The position numbers were made by a program, and so were the translations under genes. Under the pieces are notes generated by a model. The model searched no databases and was not told the DNA's origin. It saw only the letters and a program-made list of their open reading frames with translations. Shown here piece by piece: positions 26,148-34,945 of a stretch of DNA of 64,000 bases (its first letter is position 1; each line of letters starts with the position of its first letter). Source of the DNA: Bdellovibrionaceae bacterium UBA2316 (GTDB taxonomy: Bacteria; Bdellovibrionota; Bdellovibrionia; Bdellovibrionales; Bdellovibrionaceae); NCBI GenBank assembly GCA_002345205.1, contig DDVI01000038.1:5470-69469 (forward strand). The letters run 5' to 3'.

Positions 26148-27884
26148 ATGTACAAACTGCGCGATTATCAGCAAGATGCTGTTAACAACACTATCAAGTA
26201 CTTCCAAAAGAAGCGCGATCCCGCAATGATTGTTCTGCCAACTGGCGCAGGAAAATCACTTGTTATTGCTGAACTCGCACGCATTGCGCGGGGCCGTGTT
26301 TTAGTTTTAGCGCACGTTAAGGAATTGGTAGAGCAGAACTATGAAAAATACAAAAGCTATGGATTGGATGCCGGAATTTTTTCAGCGAGTCTTGGTAAAA
26401 AGGATTGGGATCAAAAGGCTATTTTTGGCGGCGTACAATCTGTGGCACGCGCACCTGATGAGTTTTTTAACGATTTTAGCCTTTTAGTCATTGATGAATG
26501 CCATCGCGTCGCTGAAGAAGGTGCGACTCAGTATCAAGAAGTTATTAAAAAACTTCAGGCTCGCAATCCTGGTTTATGCGTGCTGGGTCTAACGGCGACT
26601 CCCTATCGTTTGGGACTTGGTTGGATCTATGAGTATTCAACCAATGGTGAAATCAAGACCGATAAAAAACGCTTCTTCAAACAGTGCGTGTATGAATTGC
26701 CACTCGCCTATATGATTAAGAACAAGTACTTAACCACACCAGTAAAAGTCGATATTCCTGTTACGTGCTATGATTTTTCGGAACTGATGGATAAGGATCG
26801 CACGTATACGACGGCCGAAGTTGAAGAGATTTTAAAAAGTCAAAAACGACTGACTCCGTTGATTATCAAGAACATCATCGATATTACAGAACGTTTTGAC
26901 CGAAAGGGCGTAATGATTTTTAGCGCCTCCGTTCGCCATGCCGAAGAAATCATGTCGCATCTACCTAAAGACGATGCACGAGTTGTTCTGGGTGATACGG
27001 ATATCAGCGAACGCAATGAAATCGTAAATGATTTTAAAAAGAAAAAATTTAAATACCTAGTAAACGTGTCAGTGCTGACAACGGGATTTGATGCCCCTCA
27101 CGTAGATGTCATTGCGATACTAAGACCGACAGAATCCAATGCCTTGTATCAGCAAATTATCGGTCGTGGTCTGCGCTTATCTAGTGATAAGAAAGACTGT
27201 TATGTTTTGGATTATACGGGAATGGGCCATGATATTTTTGCGCCGGAAATTAATGACAAGCGCCCAGCAAAAGATACCGTTCCGGTTCGAGTCACCTGCC
27301 CCGTGTGTGACTTTGTAAATAACTTTTGGGGTTATGCCGATGATGACGGCCAGGTCTATGAACACTTTGGTCGCAAATGCAAAGGGGCACGTCAAGATCC
27401 AAAAACGTACGAGATCATACCGTGTGGATTTCGGTTTCGCTCTAAAATTTGCCACAGCTGCGGATGTGAAAATGATATTACAGCTAGAGCCTGTGAAAAC
27501 TGCGATGCCACACTGATTGATGCTGATGCCAAACTTAAACAAGCCAAGTTATCAAAAAATTCACACGTCTTAACGCCAGAACGAATTACGTTTGAAGAGC
27601 GAACAGACAAAAACTCGCAGTCATATTTAGAAATCAGATATTATGATTATGATTCTAACTACCTCAGCGAAGCACATTTTTTTAGCAACCCGTCTTCGAT
27701 TAAGAAATTTAATATTAATTTCCTGCGTTCGCACTTGCGGCGTCCAGAACTGGCGATGGATTTAACATCACCTAAAGAAGTCATTCGGTTTCAGAAACTC
27801 TTCCGCCTGCCTTCGTTCGTTATCGCCCGAAAGCAGGACAAATTCTGGAAAATTACCGAAAAAGTTTTCGCGGAAGAATTGTAG
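26148..27884 (+). CDS. radD: RadD-like DNA helicase/ATPase
   Basis: About 578 residues, close to E. coli RadD (YejH), and collinear with it from the start: Y-K-L-R-D-Y-Q-Q-D-A-V, then P-T-G-A-G-K-S-L-V-I-A-E-L-A-R-I-A-R-G-R, V-I-D-E-C-H-R, G-L-T-A-T-P-Y-R-L-G-L-G-W, and Q-I-I-G-R-G-L-R in motif VI. The C-terminal third has C-P-V-C, then C-H-S-C-G-C and A-C-E-N-C, zinc-binding pairs as in RadD. RadD acts in recombination and repair with RecA/SSB. ATG 26148 matches the RadD N-terminus; the longer frame from 26118 does not. Confidence 0.95.
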   Translation: MYKLRDYQQDAVNNTIKYFQKKRDPAMIVLPTGAGKSLVIAELARIARGRVLVLAHVKELVEQNYEKYKSYGLDAGIFSASLGKKDWDQKAIFGGVQSVARAPDEFFNDFSLLVIDECHRVAEEGATQYQEVIKKLQARNPGLCVLGLTATPYRLGLGWIYEYSTNGEIKTDKKRFFKQCVYELPLAYMIKNKYLTTPVKVDIPVTCYDFSELMDKDRTYTTAEVEEILKSQKRLTPLIIKNIIDITERFDRKGVMIFSASVRHAEEIMSHLPKDDARVVLGDTDISERNEIVNDFKKKKFKYLVNVSVLTTGFDAPHVDVIAILRPTESNALYQQIIGRGLRLSSDKKDCYVLDYTGMGHDIFAPEINDKRPAKDTVPVRVTCPVCDFVNNFWGYADDDGQVYEHFGRKCKGARQDPKTYEIIPCGFRFRSKICHSCGCENDITARACENCDATLIDADAKLKQAKLSKNSHVLTPERITFEERTDKNSQSYLEIRYYDYDSNYLSEAHFFSNPSSIKKFNINFLRSHLRRPELAMDLTSPKEVIRFQKLFRLPSFVIARKQDKFWKITEKVFAEEL

Positions 27885-28063
27885 AAAAAAATTTTTACAT
27901 AATCTCAATTTCGTCCAATTTATGACTATTCGGCCTTCTGATTGTAGCATTACTAAACATGTTTATGAAATTTTCTTGTTAGTCATTTATCGATCTTTAA
28001 AGGCGACCGATAAATAAATCAGTTTACTCTATTGAACTGTAACACCAACTCCTCGGAGACAAA

Positions 28064-28522
28064 ATGAACAGAATCTTTTTCAAATTTTTAGGTTTAGCCA
28101 CAATCACAATTAGTCTAGGTTGCGCAACAATAGTTAAATCTGACAAAATTCCAGTTAAATTTATGGGAGGTCTTAAAGAAGGCGATACTATTCTTAATAC
28201 CCCTGACGGTCAGTATAATTTAAAAAATGGCCAAACTACAGTGTTAGTCTCTAGATCTAAAACTGATATTCCTATTTCGGTAACCTGCAACAATGAAACT
28301 CGCGAAGGAGTAATCATAACCAAATACGATGCTTTGGCTGGTATCTTGGGAAATATCGTTTTTGGAGGAATAATCGGAATGGGAATAGATTCATTCAATA
28401 ACAAAACGTATGATCCGCCTAACTCTTTTAACTTAGCTCCCCTATGTTCCGACTCAAAAGATGCAAGTGTAGCGGAAAATAGTTCTAATAGTCCAAAGAA
28501 TCGAGATCCTAGTTCGAAGTAA
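28064..28522 (+). CDS. Lipoprotein of unknown function
   Basis: A 152-residue protein with a type II signal peptide: I-S-L-G-C, predicted to be lipidated at Cys19. The mature part has I-P-V-K-F, a G-D-T-I-L-N-T-P-D-G-Q-Y-N-L stretch resembling PEGA-type surface domains, and a hydrophobic G-N-I-V-F-G-G-I-I-G-M-G-I-D segment near 105, typical of small outer-membrane lipoproteins found in many Gram-negative genomes. The C-terminal 20 residues are Ser/Asn-rich. CGGAG precedes the ATG. Function unknown. Confidence 0.75.
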   Translation: MNRIFFKFLGLATITISLGCATIVKSDKIPVKFMGGLKEGDTILNTPDGQYNLKNGQTTVLVSRSKTDIPISVTCNNETREGVIITKYDALAGILGNIVFGGIIGMGIDSFNNKTYDPPNSFNLAPLCSDSKDASVAENSSNSPKNRDPSSK

Positions 28523-28563
28523 GTTGTAAAAATGATGTCTAGCGCATCTTTCCGAGCTCGAGG

Positions 28564-29493
28564 TTACATTAATCGCCCTTGTTCGGAAAACTTCACTGCG
28601 ATCTGTGCGGCTACACGAGCATTGTTTAACACCAACTGAATATTAGTATCTAAACTTTTACCGGCTGTTAATTCTTTTACTTTACCTAGTAAATAAGGCG
28701 TTGAATCTTTGCCTTTGATTCCGATGCGTTTCATTTCGGTAAGCGCGCTCTCTATCACGCGTTCCATTTCCTTAAAATCCAAAGAATATTCTTGCGGCAC
28801 TGGGTTCGCGATCACGACACCACCGTTTAAGCCCATAGACCATTTAGCATGTAAAATTGAGGCAACATCAGCCGGTGAATCTACGCGAGTATCAACTTTA
28901 AAACCACTTTCGCGAGTGTAAAATGCAGGAAGTTCTGCCGTTTGGTATCCCAATACGGGTACACCTTTAGTTTCTAAATATTCCAGCGTCAGACCGATAT
29001 CTAAAATAGATTTCGCACCTGAACTAATAACGGCCACATTCGTTTGTGCTAATTCTTCTAAGTCCGCGGAAATATCCATCGTTGTTTCGGCTTCGCGATG
29101 AACACCGCCAATTCCACCCGTAGCAAAAATAGAAATACCGGCACGTTCAGCAATAATCATTGTACTAGCGACCGTAGTCGCGCCGTCTTTTCCTTGAGCC
29201 ATTACGATGGGAATATCTCGGCGACTGACTTTTGAAATTTGAGTCGCTTTCTTAGCAAAGCTTTCAATTTCTGTTTCTGATAAACCGGCACAAGGAATCC
29301 CATTTACAATTGCAATTGTTGCGGGAGTCGCGCCATTTTTTCTGACTTCGCTTTCTACGGCTAAGGCCATTTCATAATTTTGAGGATATGGCATTCCGTG
29401 CGAAATAATTGTCGATTCCAAGGCCACTACGGGAGCGCCTGATCGAATTGCGTTTTGTACGTCCTCGGTGAGTTGAACTTTCATGTTTGTCAT
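28564..29493 (-). CDS. psuG: Pseudouridine-5'-phosphate glycosidase
   Basis: A 309-residue protein collinear with PsuG: V-A-L-E-S-T-I-I-S-H-G-M-P-Y-P-Q-N, then G-I-P-C-A-G-L, S-R-R-D-I-P-I-V-M-A-Q-G-K-D-G-A-T-T-V-A-S-T-M, F-A-T-G-G-I-G-G-V-H-R and N-P-V-P-Q-E. It breaks pseudouridine 5'-phosphate into uracil and ribose 5-phosphate in the cytoplasm, a step in pseudouridine salvage. The partner kinase PsuK is not adjacent. Convergent with the lipoprotein gene; a second possible Met lies three codons in. Confidence 0.95.
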   Translation of the reverse strand: MTNMKVQLTEDVQNAIRSGAPVVALESTIISHGMPYPQNYEMALAVESEVRKNGATPATIAIVNGIPCAGLSETEIESFAKKATQISKVSRRDIPIVMAQGKDGATTVASTMIIAERAGISIFATGGIGGVHREAETTMDISADLEELAQTNVAVISSGAKSILDIGLTLEYLETKGVPVLGYQTAELPAFYTRESGFKVDTRVDSPADVASILHAKWSMGLNGGVVIANPVPQEYSLDFKEMERVIESALTEMKRIGIKGKDSTPYLLGKVKELTAGKSLDTNIQLVLNNARVAAQIAVKFSEQGRLM

Positions 29494-29571
29494 GGGCCAT
29501 GTTCATAGCACTGAATTCTAAACAGAACAAAAAACATTTGCGGTCCCGAGCCGTCGGTCGTAAGTTAAATT

Positions 29572-30237
29572 ATGATAATCGTTCACCACCTAGATCATTC
29601 CAGATCCAATCGCGTTTTATGGCTACTAGAGGAACTTGGATTGCCTTATGAAATTAAAGTCTACAAGCGTAATCCTCAAACTATGCTGGCTCCCCCGGAA
29701 TTAAAACAGGTCCACCCGCTAGGAAAATCACCCGTGCTGGAAGACGGTGAAACAAAGGTTGCCGAATCCGGAGCGATTATTACCTATTTATTAGAAAAGT
29801 ATGGCAATGGCCGATTACAACCGGCCCGCGATACCCAAGATTGGAGAAATTTTCAATATTTTCTTCATTACGCAGAAGGCTCGTTAATGCCGGTTCTGTT
29901 ATTAGGATTAGTTTTTAGCCGAATTTCTAAACCGCCGGTTCCGTTTTTTATTCGTCCTATTGCCCGCCTGATTGAAATCGGAATACAAAAAAAATTGATC
30001 GGTCCACAGTACAAATCTAATGCTGAGTTCTTAGAAAAACACTTAGCCGCTCAACCATGGTTCGCGGGTCAAGAAATCACGGCAGCCGATATCCAAATGA
30101 GTTACCCAATTGAGGCCGGTGCTTCTAGAAATGTGTTTAAAGATAGGCCTCACATTTTGAAGTGGTTAGAAACCGTTCGATCTCGTCCCGCCTACCAAAG
30201 AGCGATTGCTCGCGGTGGCCCTGTCGCTTTCGATTAG
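29572..30237 (+). CDS. Glutathione S-transferase family protein
   Basis: A 221-residue GST. The N-terminal thioredoxin-like domain has H-H-L-D-H-S-R-S-N-R-V-L-W-L-L-E-E-L-G-L-P-Y and H-P-L-G-K-S-P-V-L, then E-S-G-A-I-I-T-Y-L (the glutathione-contact E-S). The C-terminal helical domain ends A-A-D-I-Q-M-S-Y and W-L-E-T-V-R-S-R-P-A-Y. A likely soluble conjugating or thiol-transfer enzyme with unknown substrate. The next gene starts 58 bases later on the same strand. Confidence 0.9.
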   Translation: MIIVHHLDHSRSNRVLWLLEELGLPYEIKVYKRNPQTMLAPPELKQVHPLGKSPVLEDGETKVAESGAIITYLLEKYGNGRLQPARDTQDWRNFQYFLHYAEGSLMPVLLLGLVFSRISKPPVPFFIRPIARLIEIGIQKKLIGPQYKSNAEFLEKHLAAQPWFAGQEITAADIQMSYPIEAGASRNVFKDRPHILKWLETVRSRPAYQRAIARGGPVAFD

Positions 30238-30295
30238 TTGGTATCTCTTTGCATTGGCATTTGATCTGCAATACCTCCACCAGGTTGGGGGTTCA

Positions 30296-30763
30296 ATGAA
30301 ACTTTTTTCAATTATCGGTGTCATTTTATTTTTAACGAAGGCAAACGCTAACGATTTAGATCTTTTAAAACAATGTCAGGTTTCCTGCAATTCATCCTGT
30401 AGAACGTTAGCTTTGAAATTAAAACCAATAGTAGACGCCGCCGAAGGTTGTACGGGCGCTACCGAGGTTACTCGTCGCTGCGATTATCATTTCAGTGGAA
30501 CTCAAGCGCAAATCTGTGCAGCCAATGCTTCAAGCATTGAAGTTGTTAATCGCTGTTATTATCACTTTGGAAATTCTGATCGGGCCGTTGAATGTGTATC
30601 GGCTGCCAATGTGGATGTCGTAAATCGCTGTTATTATCATTTTAGTAATTCAGATGCGGGCTCTCGTTGTGCCGCCGCTGGAAAATCGGTTGATCATGTC
30701 AACGGATGCGTTAGCAAATACGGTTCAGGTCAATCTGGCCTGACATGTATCGCTGGCCAATAA
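30296..30763 (+). CDS. Secreted Cys-rich protein with four tandem repeats
   Basis: About 155 residues: signal peptide ending A-N-A, a short Cys-rich head (C-Q-V-S-C-N-S-S-C), then four repeats of about 25 residues. The core unit is (E/D)-V-V-N-R-C-Y-Y-H-F-x-N-S-D-x-x-x-x-C, with two central copies nearly identical at the amino-acid level and outer copies diverged. Two Cys per unit suggest one disulfide each. No known domain. ATG 30296 follows GGGG and begins the signal peptide; the longer frame to 30206 overlaps the GST gene. Confidence 0.75.
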   Translation: MKLFSIIGVILFLTKANANDLDLLKQCQVSCNSSCRTLALKLKPIVDAAEGCTGATEVTRRCDYHFSGTQAQICAANASSIEVVNRCYYHFGNSDRAVECVSAANVDVVNRCYYHFSNSDAGSRCAAAGKSVDHVNGCVSKYGSGQSGLTCIAGQ

Positions 30764-30771
30764 TTTAATAC

Positions 30772-30800
30772 AAAAAGGGCGAGTCACTCGCGTGCTCGCC
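30772..30800 (-). terminator. Rho-independent terminator of pirin gene
   Basis: On the minus strand GGCGAG and CTCGCC flank an 11-base loop and are followed by CCTTTTTG, seven bases past the pirin stop. The same hairpin may help end the plus-strand gene at 30763. Confidence 0.7.
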
Positions 30801-30807
30801 TTCACCT

Positions 30808-31677
30808 TTAGATCGCTTTTAGGTTTCCCATTTTACCATCTTCGTAGTCTTTCATTGCTTGCCAGATTTCATGACTTGTATTCATAACAAATGGTCCATA
30901 ACCAACGACGGGTTCATTTAACGGCTCGCCGATCAAAACTAAAATTTTAGCATCAGACGATGTCGTTAAAGAAAACTCTTCGCCGACTCTATCTAGTACT
31001 GCCATTTCAGCAGCGCCGACTTTTTCACCATCGTTCAGTGTTACATCACCATCCAATACAAATACTAGAGTCGTAAAGCCTTTTTGGACTTTGAATGTTT
31101 GTTTCGCACCTTTGTTAAGGCGCACATCCCAAGCATGGATTGGACTGAATGTACTCGCTGGTCCTTTCACACCTTGGAATTCACCCGCCACTACCCGGAC
31201 AGATCCTGCGCCATTAGCTAATTCCACTCTGGGAATGTGCGCTCTCGTCAGCCCTTGGTATTTAGGTTCCGCCATTTTGTATTTAGCTGGTAGATTCACC
31301 CACAGTTGCACCATTTCAAATAGGCCACCATTTTTAGAAAAGTCAGCACTGTGCATTTCTTCGTGGACAAGTCCGGAAGCTGCCGTCATCCACTGCACAT
31401 CACCGGGGCCTATTTTTCCGCCACCGCCATGTGAATCTCTGTGTTCTACTTCGCCTGAATAAACAAATGTCACCGTTTCAAAACCACGGTGTGGGTGTTC
31501 CCCAACACCGCGAATATGTTCTGATGGCGAAAATTTTGATGGTCCGCCATAGTCCATTAATAGAAACGGAGACGTATGTTCAGCAGTTTCTCGGTAAGAG
31601 AAAATAGAGCGTACCGGAAATCCGTCACCCACCCAATGTGGGGTATCTCCTCGCTGTGTGAACAAAAGTTTTTTCAT
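30808..31677 (-). CDS. Pirin family bicupin
   Basis: A 289-residue two-cupin protein. The N-terminal cupin has P-H-R-G-F-E-T-V-T-F-V-Y-S-G-E-V-E-H-R-D-S, in which two His and a Glu bind metal, then G-D-V-Q-W-M-T-A-A-S-G-L-V-H-E-E. The C-terminal part ends with P-V-V-G-Y-G-P-F-V-M-N-T, typical of pirins. Bacterial pirins show quercetinase-like or regulatory roles. It is followed by a terminator and preceded by yceI on the same strand, 24 bases away, so both likely form an operon opposite a LysR gene. Confidence 0.93.
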   Translation of the reverse strand: MKKLLFTQRGDTPHWVGDGFPVRSIFSYRETAEHTSPFLLMDYGGPSKFSPSEHIRGVGEHPHRGFETVTFVYSGEVEHRDSHGGGGKIGPGDVQWMTAASGLVHEEMHSADFSKNGGLFEMVQLWVNLPAKYKMAEPKYQGLTRAHIPRVELANGAGSVRVVAGEFQGVKGPASTFSPIHAWDVRLNKGAKQTFKVQKGFTTLVFVLDGDVTLNDGEKVGAAEMAVLDRVGEEFSLTTSSDAKILVLIGEPLNEPVVGYGPFVMNTSHEIWQAMKDYEDGKMGNLKAI

Positions 31678-31701
31678 ATCAGTCTCCGTTGTTAAAATTC
31701 A

Positions 31702-32229
31702 TTAGGCTTGTTTTACAAATTGTACATCTAGAGTGATGTTAACATCGTCGCCAACCAGCACTCCACCGGCTTCTAAAGCCGCATTCCAAGTTAAACCAAA
31801 ATCTTTACGTTTAATTTTAGTCGTTCCCGATACCGCCATTTTTGTATTACCCCATGGGTCTTTCAATTCATCCGATGGTCGTTCCATTTCCAAAGTCACT
31901 TGCTTAGTCACTCCGTGGATTGTTAAGTCACCGACTACTTTTAGATCGTCTCCTGATTTTTCAACCTTTACCGATTTAAATGTAATCTGAGGGTACTTTT
32001 CGATATCAAAGAAATCTGCGCTTTTTAAATGTGCGTCCCGTTGTGGCTCACGCGTGTTAATGCTGGCCGCTTCGATAGCGACTTCAATATTAGACTTTTC
32101 TGGTTGAGCTGAATCGTAAATCAGCTTACCAGACATTTTTTCAAAACCGCCGTGAACTTTGGCGATCATCATGTGTTTAACACTAAATGTTGCGCTCGAG
32201 TGAGATGGGTCGATTTGATAGATGCTCAT
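31702..32229 (-). CDS. YceI family protein
   Basis: A 175-residue lipocalin-like beta barrel: Y-Q-I-D-P-S-H-S-S-A-T-F-S-V-K-H-M-M at the N-terminus, R-D-A-H-L-K-S-A-D-F-F-D-I-E-K-Y-P-Q-I-T-F-K-S, G-D-L-T-I-H-G-V-T-K and W-N-A-A-L-E-A-G-G-V-L-V-G-D-D-V. YceI barrels bind isoprenoid-like lipids. Unlike many relatives, there is no signal peptide from the well-supported ATG at 32229 (AAGGAG just upstream), so this copy is probably cytoplasmic. The longer frame to 32286 lacks support. First gene of a yceI-pirin operon. Confidence 0.92.
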   Translation of the reverse strand: MSIYQIDPSHSSATFSVKHMMIAKVHGGFEKMSGKLIYDSAQPEKSNIEVAIEAASINTREPQRDAHLKSADFFDIEKYPQITFKSVKVEKSGDDLKVVGDLTIHGVTKQVTLEMERPSDELKDPWGNTKMAVSGTTKIKRKDFGLTWNAALEAGGVLVGDDVNITLDVQFVKQA

Positions 32230-32309
32230 ATATTTCTCCTTGTTGTGTATGTTCATCGATGTACCCAATATATCGGAGTCCCACATAGTTTATTAGACGG
32301 AATAATATG

Positions 32310-32321
32310 GAAATATATTTC
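32310..32321. promoter_or_regulatory. Palindrome in yceI-LysR divergent gap
   Basis: GAAATATATTTC is a perfect 12-base palindrome, 24 bases before the LysR start and 81 before yceI. A candidate LysR site, though AT-rich palindromes are easily found by chance. Confidence 0.3.
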
Positions 32322-32344
32322 ATTGTATTGTATAATCGATTTAT

Positions 32345-33238
32345 ATGGATTTAAACGAAGTTATGATCTTTATAAAGGTTGTACAGGCCGGCAGCTTCAC
32401 CCAAGCGGCTAGACAACTAGGCATGCCTAATTCAACCGTCAGCAGCAAAGTCTCATCTTTAGAAAAAAGACTGGGGACGACTTTGATTACCAGAACGACC
32501 CGGCGTTTGAATGTAACGCCAGCGGGACAGGCTTATTTTAAAAAATGTGTTCAGGGACTTGAGGAAATTAAATCTGGCGAAGACGAAATCGCTGCCAATC
32601 AAGGTGAGCCTCAGGGTTTACTCCGTATCACAGCACCGGTAGAACTAGGCTCATCGATTTTACCACCGATTGTTCAAAACTATATTACAAAATATCCCAA
32701 AGTAAGTATCGAGGTCATGCTTACTGATCGCAGGGTCGAACTTTTAACAGAAAGTGTAGATCTTGCGATTCGCGCCGGTGAATTAAAAGACTCAACCTTA
32801 ATTGGTAAGAAACTTGGCCAAGGAAATTTTCTACTATTTGCTTCTCCCAAATATCTAAAAGCCAAAGGTGAACTGACTCACCCTAGGGAGCTTAAAGATC
32901 ATCAGTGTTTGCACTTTACACCACTAGGAACAGAAGCCTGGAAATTAGTAGGTCCCAAAGGATCCCTCGTCGTTCCCGTTCCGAGTCGTATGAGCATAAA
33001 TGATCTAACGATGGTGAAAAACTTAACTTTGTCTGGAATGGGTATCGCACTGATGCCGTCCTTTTATTGCAAAAGTGAAATCACCTCGGGAAAACTAATT
33101 CAGGTGTTACCACAGTGGCAAACGGCACAGAGTCCGATTCATTTCGTTTACCCGGCTCAGAAATTCGTAAGTTCAAAGCTAAGTGCTTTTATCGCCCTGG
33201 CCACTGAGCCCATGAAGGCCGCACTCGGAGGACAATAG
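32345..33238 (+). CDS. LysR family transcriptional regulator (divergent from yceI-pirin)
   Basis: A 297-residue regulator: V-M-I-F-I-K-V-V-Q-A-G-S-F-T-Q-A-A-R-Q-L as helix-turn-helix, then V-S-S-K-V-S-S-L-E-K-R-L-G-T. The effector domain has I-T-A-P-V-E-L-G, L-A-I-R-A-G-E-L-K-D-S and G-M-G-I-A-L-M-P-S-F. It closely resembles the LysR at 45365-46264 (same D-x-N-E-V start and similar ends), suggesting the two are paralogues. Likely controls the divergent yceI-pirin operon. The next gene starts on its stop codon. Confidence 0.92.
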   Translation: MDLNEVMIFIKVVQAGSFTQAARQLGMPNSTVSSKVSSLEKRLGTTLITRTTRRLNVTPAGQAYFKKCVQGLEEIKSGEDEIAANQGEPQGLLRITAPVELGSSILPPIVQNYITKYPKVSIEVMLTDRRVELLTESVDLAIRAGELKDSTLIGKKLGQGNFLLFASPKYLKAKGELTHPRELKDHQCLHFTPLGTEAWKLVGPKGSLVVPVPSRMSINDLTMVKNLTLSGMGIALMPSFYCKSEITSGKLIQVLPQWQTAQSPIHFVYPAQKFVSSKLSAFIALATEPMKAALGGQ

Positions 33239-33954
33239 TGAAAAATTTAAAATTACTTCCTGAAATTAAAGGCCCCACTAAGATTTTAGTTGCTCTTGAT
33301 TACTATGATGGCCCAATCAGTGGCTTTGTTGACATCAGTAACGAGCTTTATTATTTCGACTGGTACATGGAAGCTCTAGAAGATGATGACACCGCAAATG
33401 GCCCACGCATTTTTACTCTAAGAAAAGCACCCACAGACGTTCAGCCAATACTACGCATATGGTGCAAACGTCACGAAGAATTGATTTCGGAATTAAGTCT
33501 TCTGCGAAATCCACATATTTTTCCCATTTCCGATTGGCAAAAGGCGCAGTTGCCATCGCCTGATTACGTTGAAAAAATATTAACTGAGCATGATGAATCC
33601 ATGCCTCAAATAAAAGATTTGCCTATCATGGGATGGATGGAAGAAGGCACTTCGGAATTTGCCGCGATTCAAGTCATCCATATGACAAAGGAAGATAGTG
33701 ATTATTATCAAGCGTGGCAGATAGACGTAGCCCATGCACTTCGTGCCGAGGATCAAAAAAGTATCGATGACTTATTCAGCAAACGGCCGGAATCAGTTGG
33801 GGATAATTATATATTCAAAGTTTACATTGATAACGGCAACGGCTCTGCCAGAGCCGTTCTGCGCGATCACAAAGGCCAACCACTGCCGCCTGATTTTTGG
33901 ATGACATCTAAACATAGCACTCAAGACTTAACTCACTTGAAATCGCACATCTAA
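33238..33954 (+). CDS. Protein of unknown function coupled to LysR gene
   Basis: A 238-residue soluble, acidic protein that I do not recognise. It has I-L-V-A-L-D-Y-Y-D-G-P-I-S-G-F, repeated W-x-x-x-D/E helical stretches, and a C-terminal half beginning I-M-G-W-M-E-E-G-T-S-E-F-A-A-I-Q-V-I. There is no signal peptide or membrane helix. GTG at 33238 overlaps the LysR TAG by one base with GGAGG five bases upstream, so it is co-transcribed with the regulator. The first 85 residues and the rest look like two separate domains. Confidence 0.6.
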   Translation: MKNLKLLPEIKGPTKILVALDYYDGPISGFVDISNELYYFDWYMEALEDDDTANGPRIFTLRKAPTDVQPILRIWCKRHEELISELSLLRNPHIFPISDWQKAQLPSPDYVEKILTEHDESMPQIKDLPIMGWMEEGTSEFAAIQVIHMTKEDSDYYQAWQIDVAHALRAEDQKSIDDLFSKRPESVGDNYIFKVYIDNGNGSARAVLRDHKGQPLPPDFWMTSKHSTQDLTHLKSHI

Positions 33955-33960
33955 ATACAC

Positions 33961-34362
33961 CTAGTGAACCACCGAGCAATTGATTTTACTTTTAATGCCC
34001 GTGCTTTCGGTAACATCCATATAGAATAAATGATTCCAGCTGACGATAGAAAGTTTGCGATATTTGATCGCTGCGCCTGTAGCCGGATTATGTTCATAGA
34101 TTTCAACCGCGCTTAGATCCGCACCTTCAGAATGCGATTTGAAGTCTATATTCATTTCTTCCTTCGAATCTGAATTAACCATTCGATAGCGATGCTCTAA
34201 ATGGATAATACCTTTAAAAGCCGATGCATATTTGTCCTGGTAGACGTGATAAATTCCGCACTCGATTATTTTCTTAGGCTCATCACCCGCATCGGACGTC
34301 GCCTTAGCCGAAGCAAAACCTGAAGCAAGGATCATAGTTAAAAAAAGATATAATGATTTCAT
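33961..34362 (-). CDS. Small secreted protein, unknown function
   Basis: A 133-residue protein with a Sec signal peptide (L-F-L-T-M-I-L-A-S-G-F-A-S-A). The mature part has two Cys, one near the start (I-E-C-G-I-Y-H-V-Y) and one four residues from the end (I-N-C-S-V-V-H), so the chain is probably closed by a disulfide. Strand-rich otherwise. No family recognised. GGAG precedes the ATG. It follows the next secreted gene by nine bases on the same strand, so both likely form an operon. Confidence 0.65.
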   Translation of the reverse strand: MKSLYLFLTMILASGFASAKATSDAGDEPKKIIECGIYHVYQDKYASAFKGIIHLEHRYRMVNSDSKEEMNIDFKSHSEGADLSAVEIYEHNPATGAAIKYRKLSIVSWNHLFYMDVTESTGIKSKINCSVVH

Positions 34363-34371
34363 GATTTACTC

Positions 34372-34809
34372 CTATTTTAAAGTCGCACAAAATGTTTTTG
34401 AAGTGCCATCGCCAGAATGAGCTTTCAGCAGTGCCGTGGCACCTTCGCTGCAGTAACTTGTAGTGTACACAAGATTAGTTCCGCCGCCGTTCCCGCGTCC
34501 AATAACGATAAGTTTGCGATCCCCGCTCTGCTCTACTTTTGGATTCAGATCTAGCGAGTAATAGAAATACTTTTTAGGATTAGCTACATAGGCTGAAATT
34601 TTTCCGTCTTCGAAAGTCGCTGTTAATGTGTCTTCACCTTCAATTCTGATTTCACTGACGCCTGTTTTATTTAACCAAACTTGAATGTTTTTCGTAATTA
34701 CGACCTGTAATTCACTATCATAACCGGCAATGAACGTTCCTGTTTTAATGACAGGAGACGAAACTCCGACGCTGCAAATCGCTGTTAATAAGATGACTAA
34801 CTTTTTCAT
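34372..34809 (-). CDS. Small secreted protein, unknown function
   Basis: About 145 residues: signal peptide L-V-I-L-L-T-A-I-C-S-V-G-V-S-S, then a strand-rich domain with N-I-Q-V-W-L-N-K-T-G, D-T-L-T-A-T-F-E-D-G and two late Cys (Y-C-S-E-G and F-C-A-T-L-K) that could pair. No family recognised. ATG 34809 follows AAGGAG and starts the signal peptide; the longer frame to 34839 is unsupported. First gene of a probable two-gene operon with 33961-34362. Confidence 0.65.
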   Translation of the reverse strand: MKKLVILLTAICSVGVSSPVIKTGTFIAGYDSELQVVITKNIQVWLNKTGVSEIRIEGEDTLTATFEDGKISAYVANPKKYFYYSLDLNPKVEQSGDRKLIVIGRGNGGGTNLVYTTSYCSEGATALLKAHSGDGTSKTFCATLK

Positions 34810-34945
34810 AAGAACTCCTTTATGGGTTGATGTATGCAATCTAACTCAACGCATTAAATCTCTCTAGATCAATTTGGTACAAAAGTTTATGATTTATGTA
34901 CTTTTTGTTCATGATTTTATCTAAGTATCCGATTATTCTATTAAT

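Noticed and set aside
27177..27610. Antisense frames within radD
   Set aside because: They mirror the conserved zinc region of RadD on the other strand and show no protein signature.
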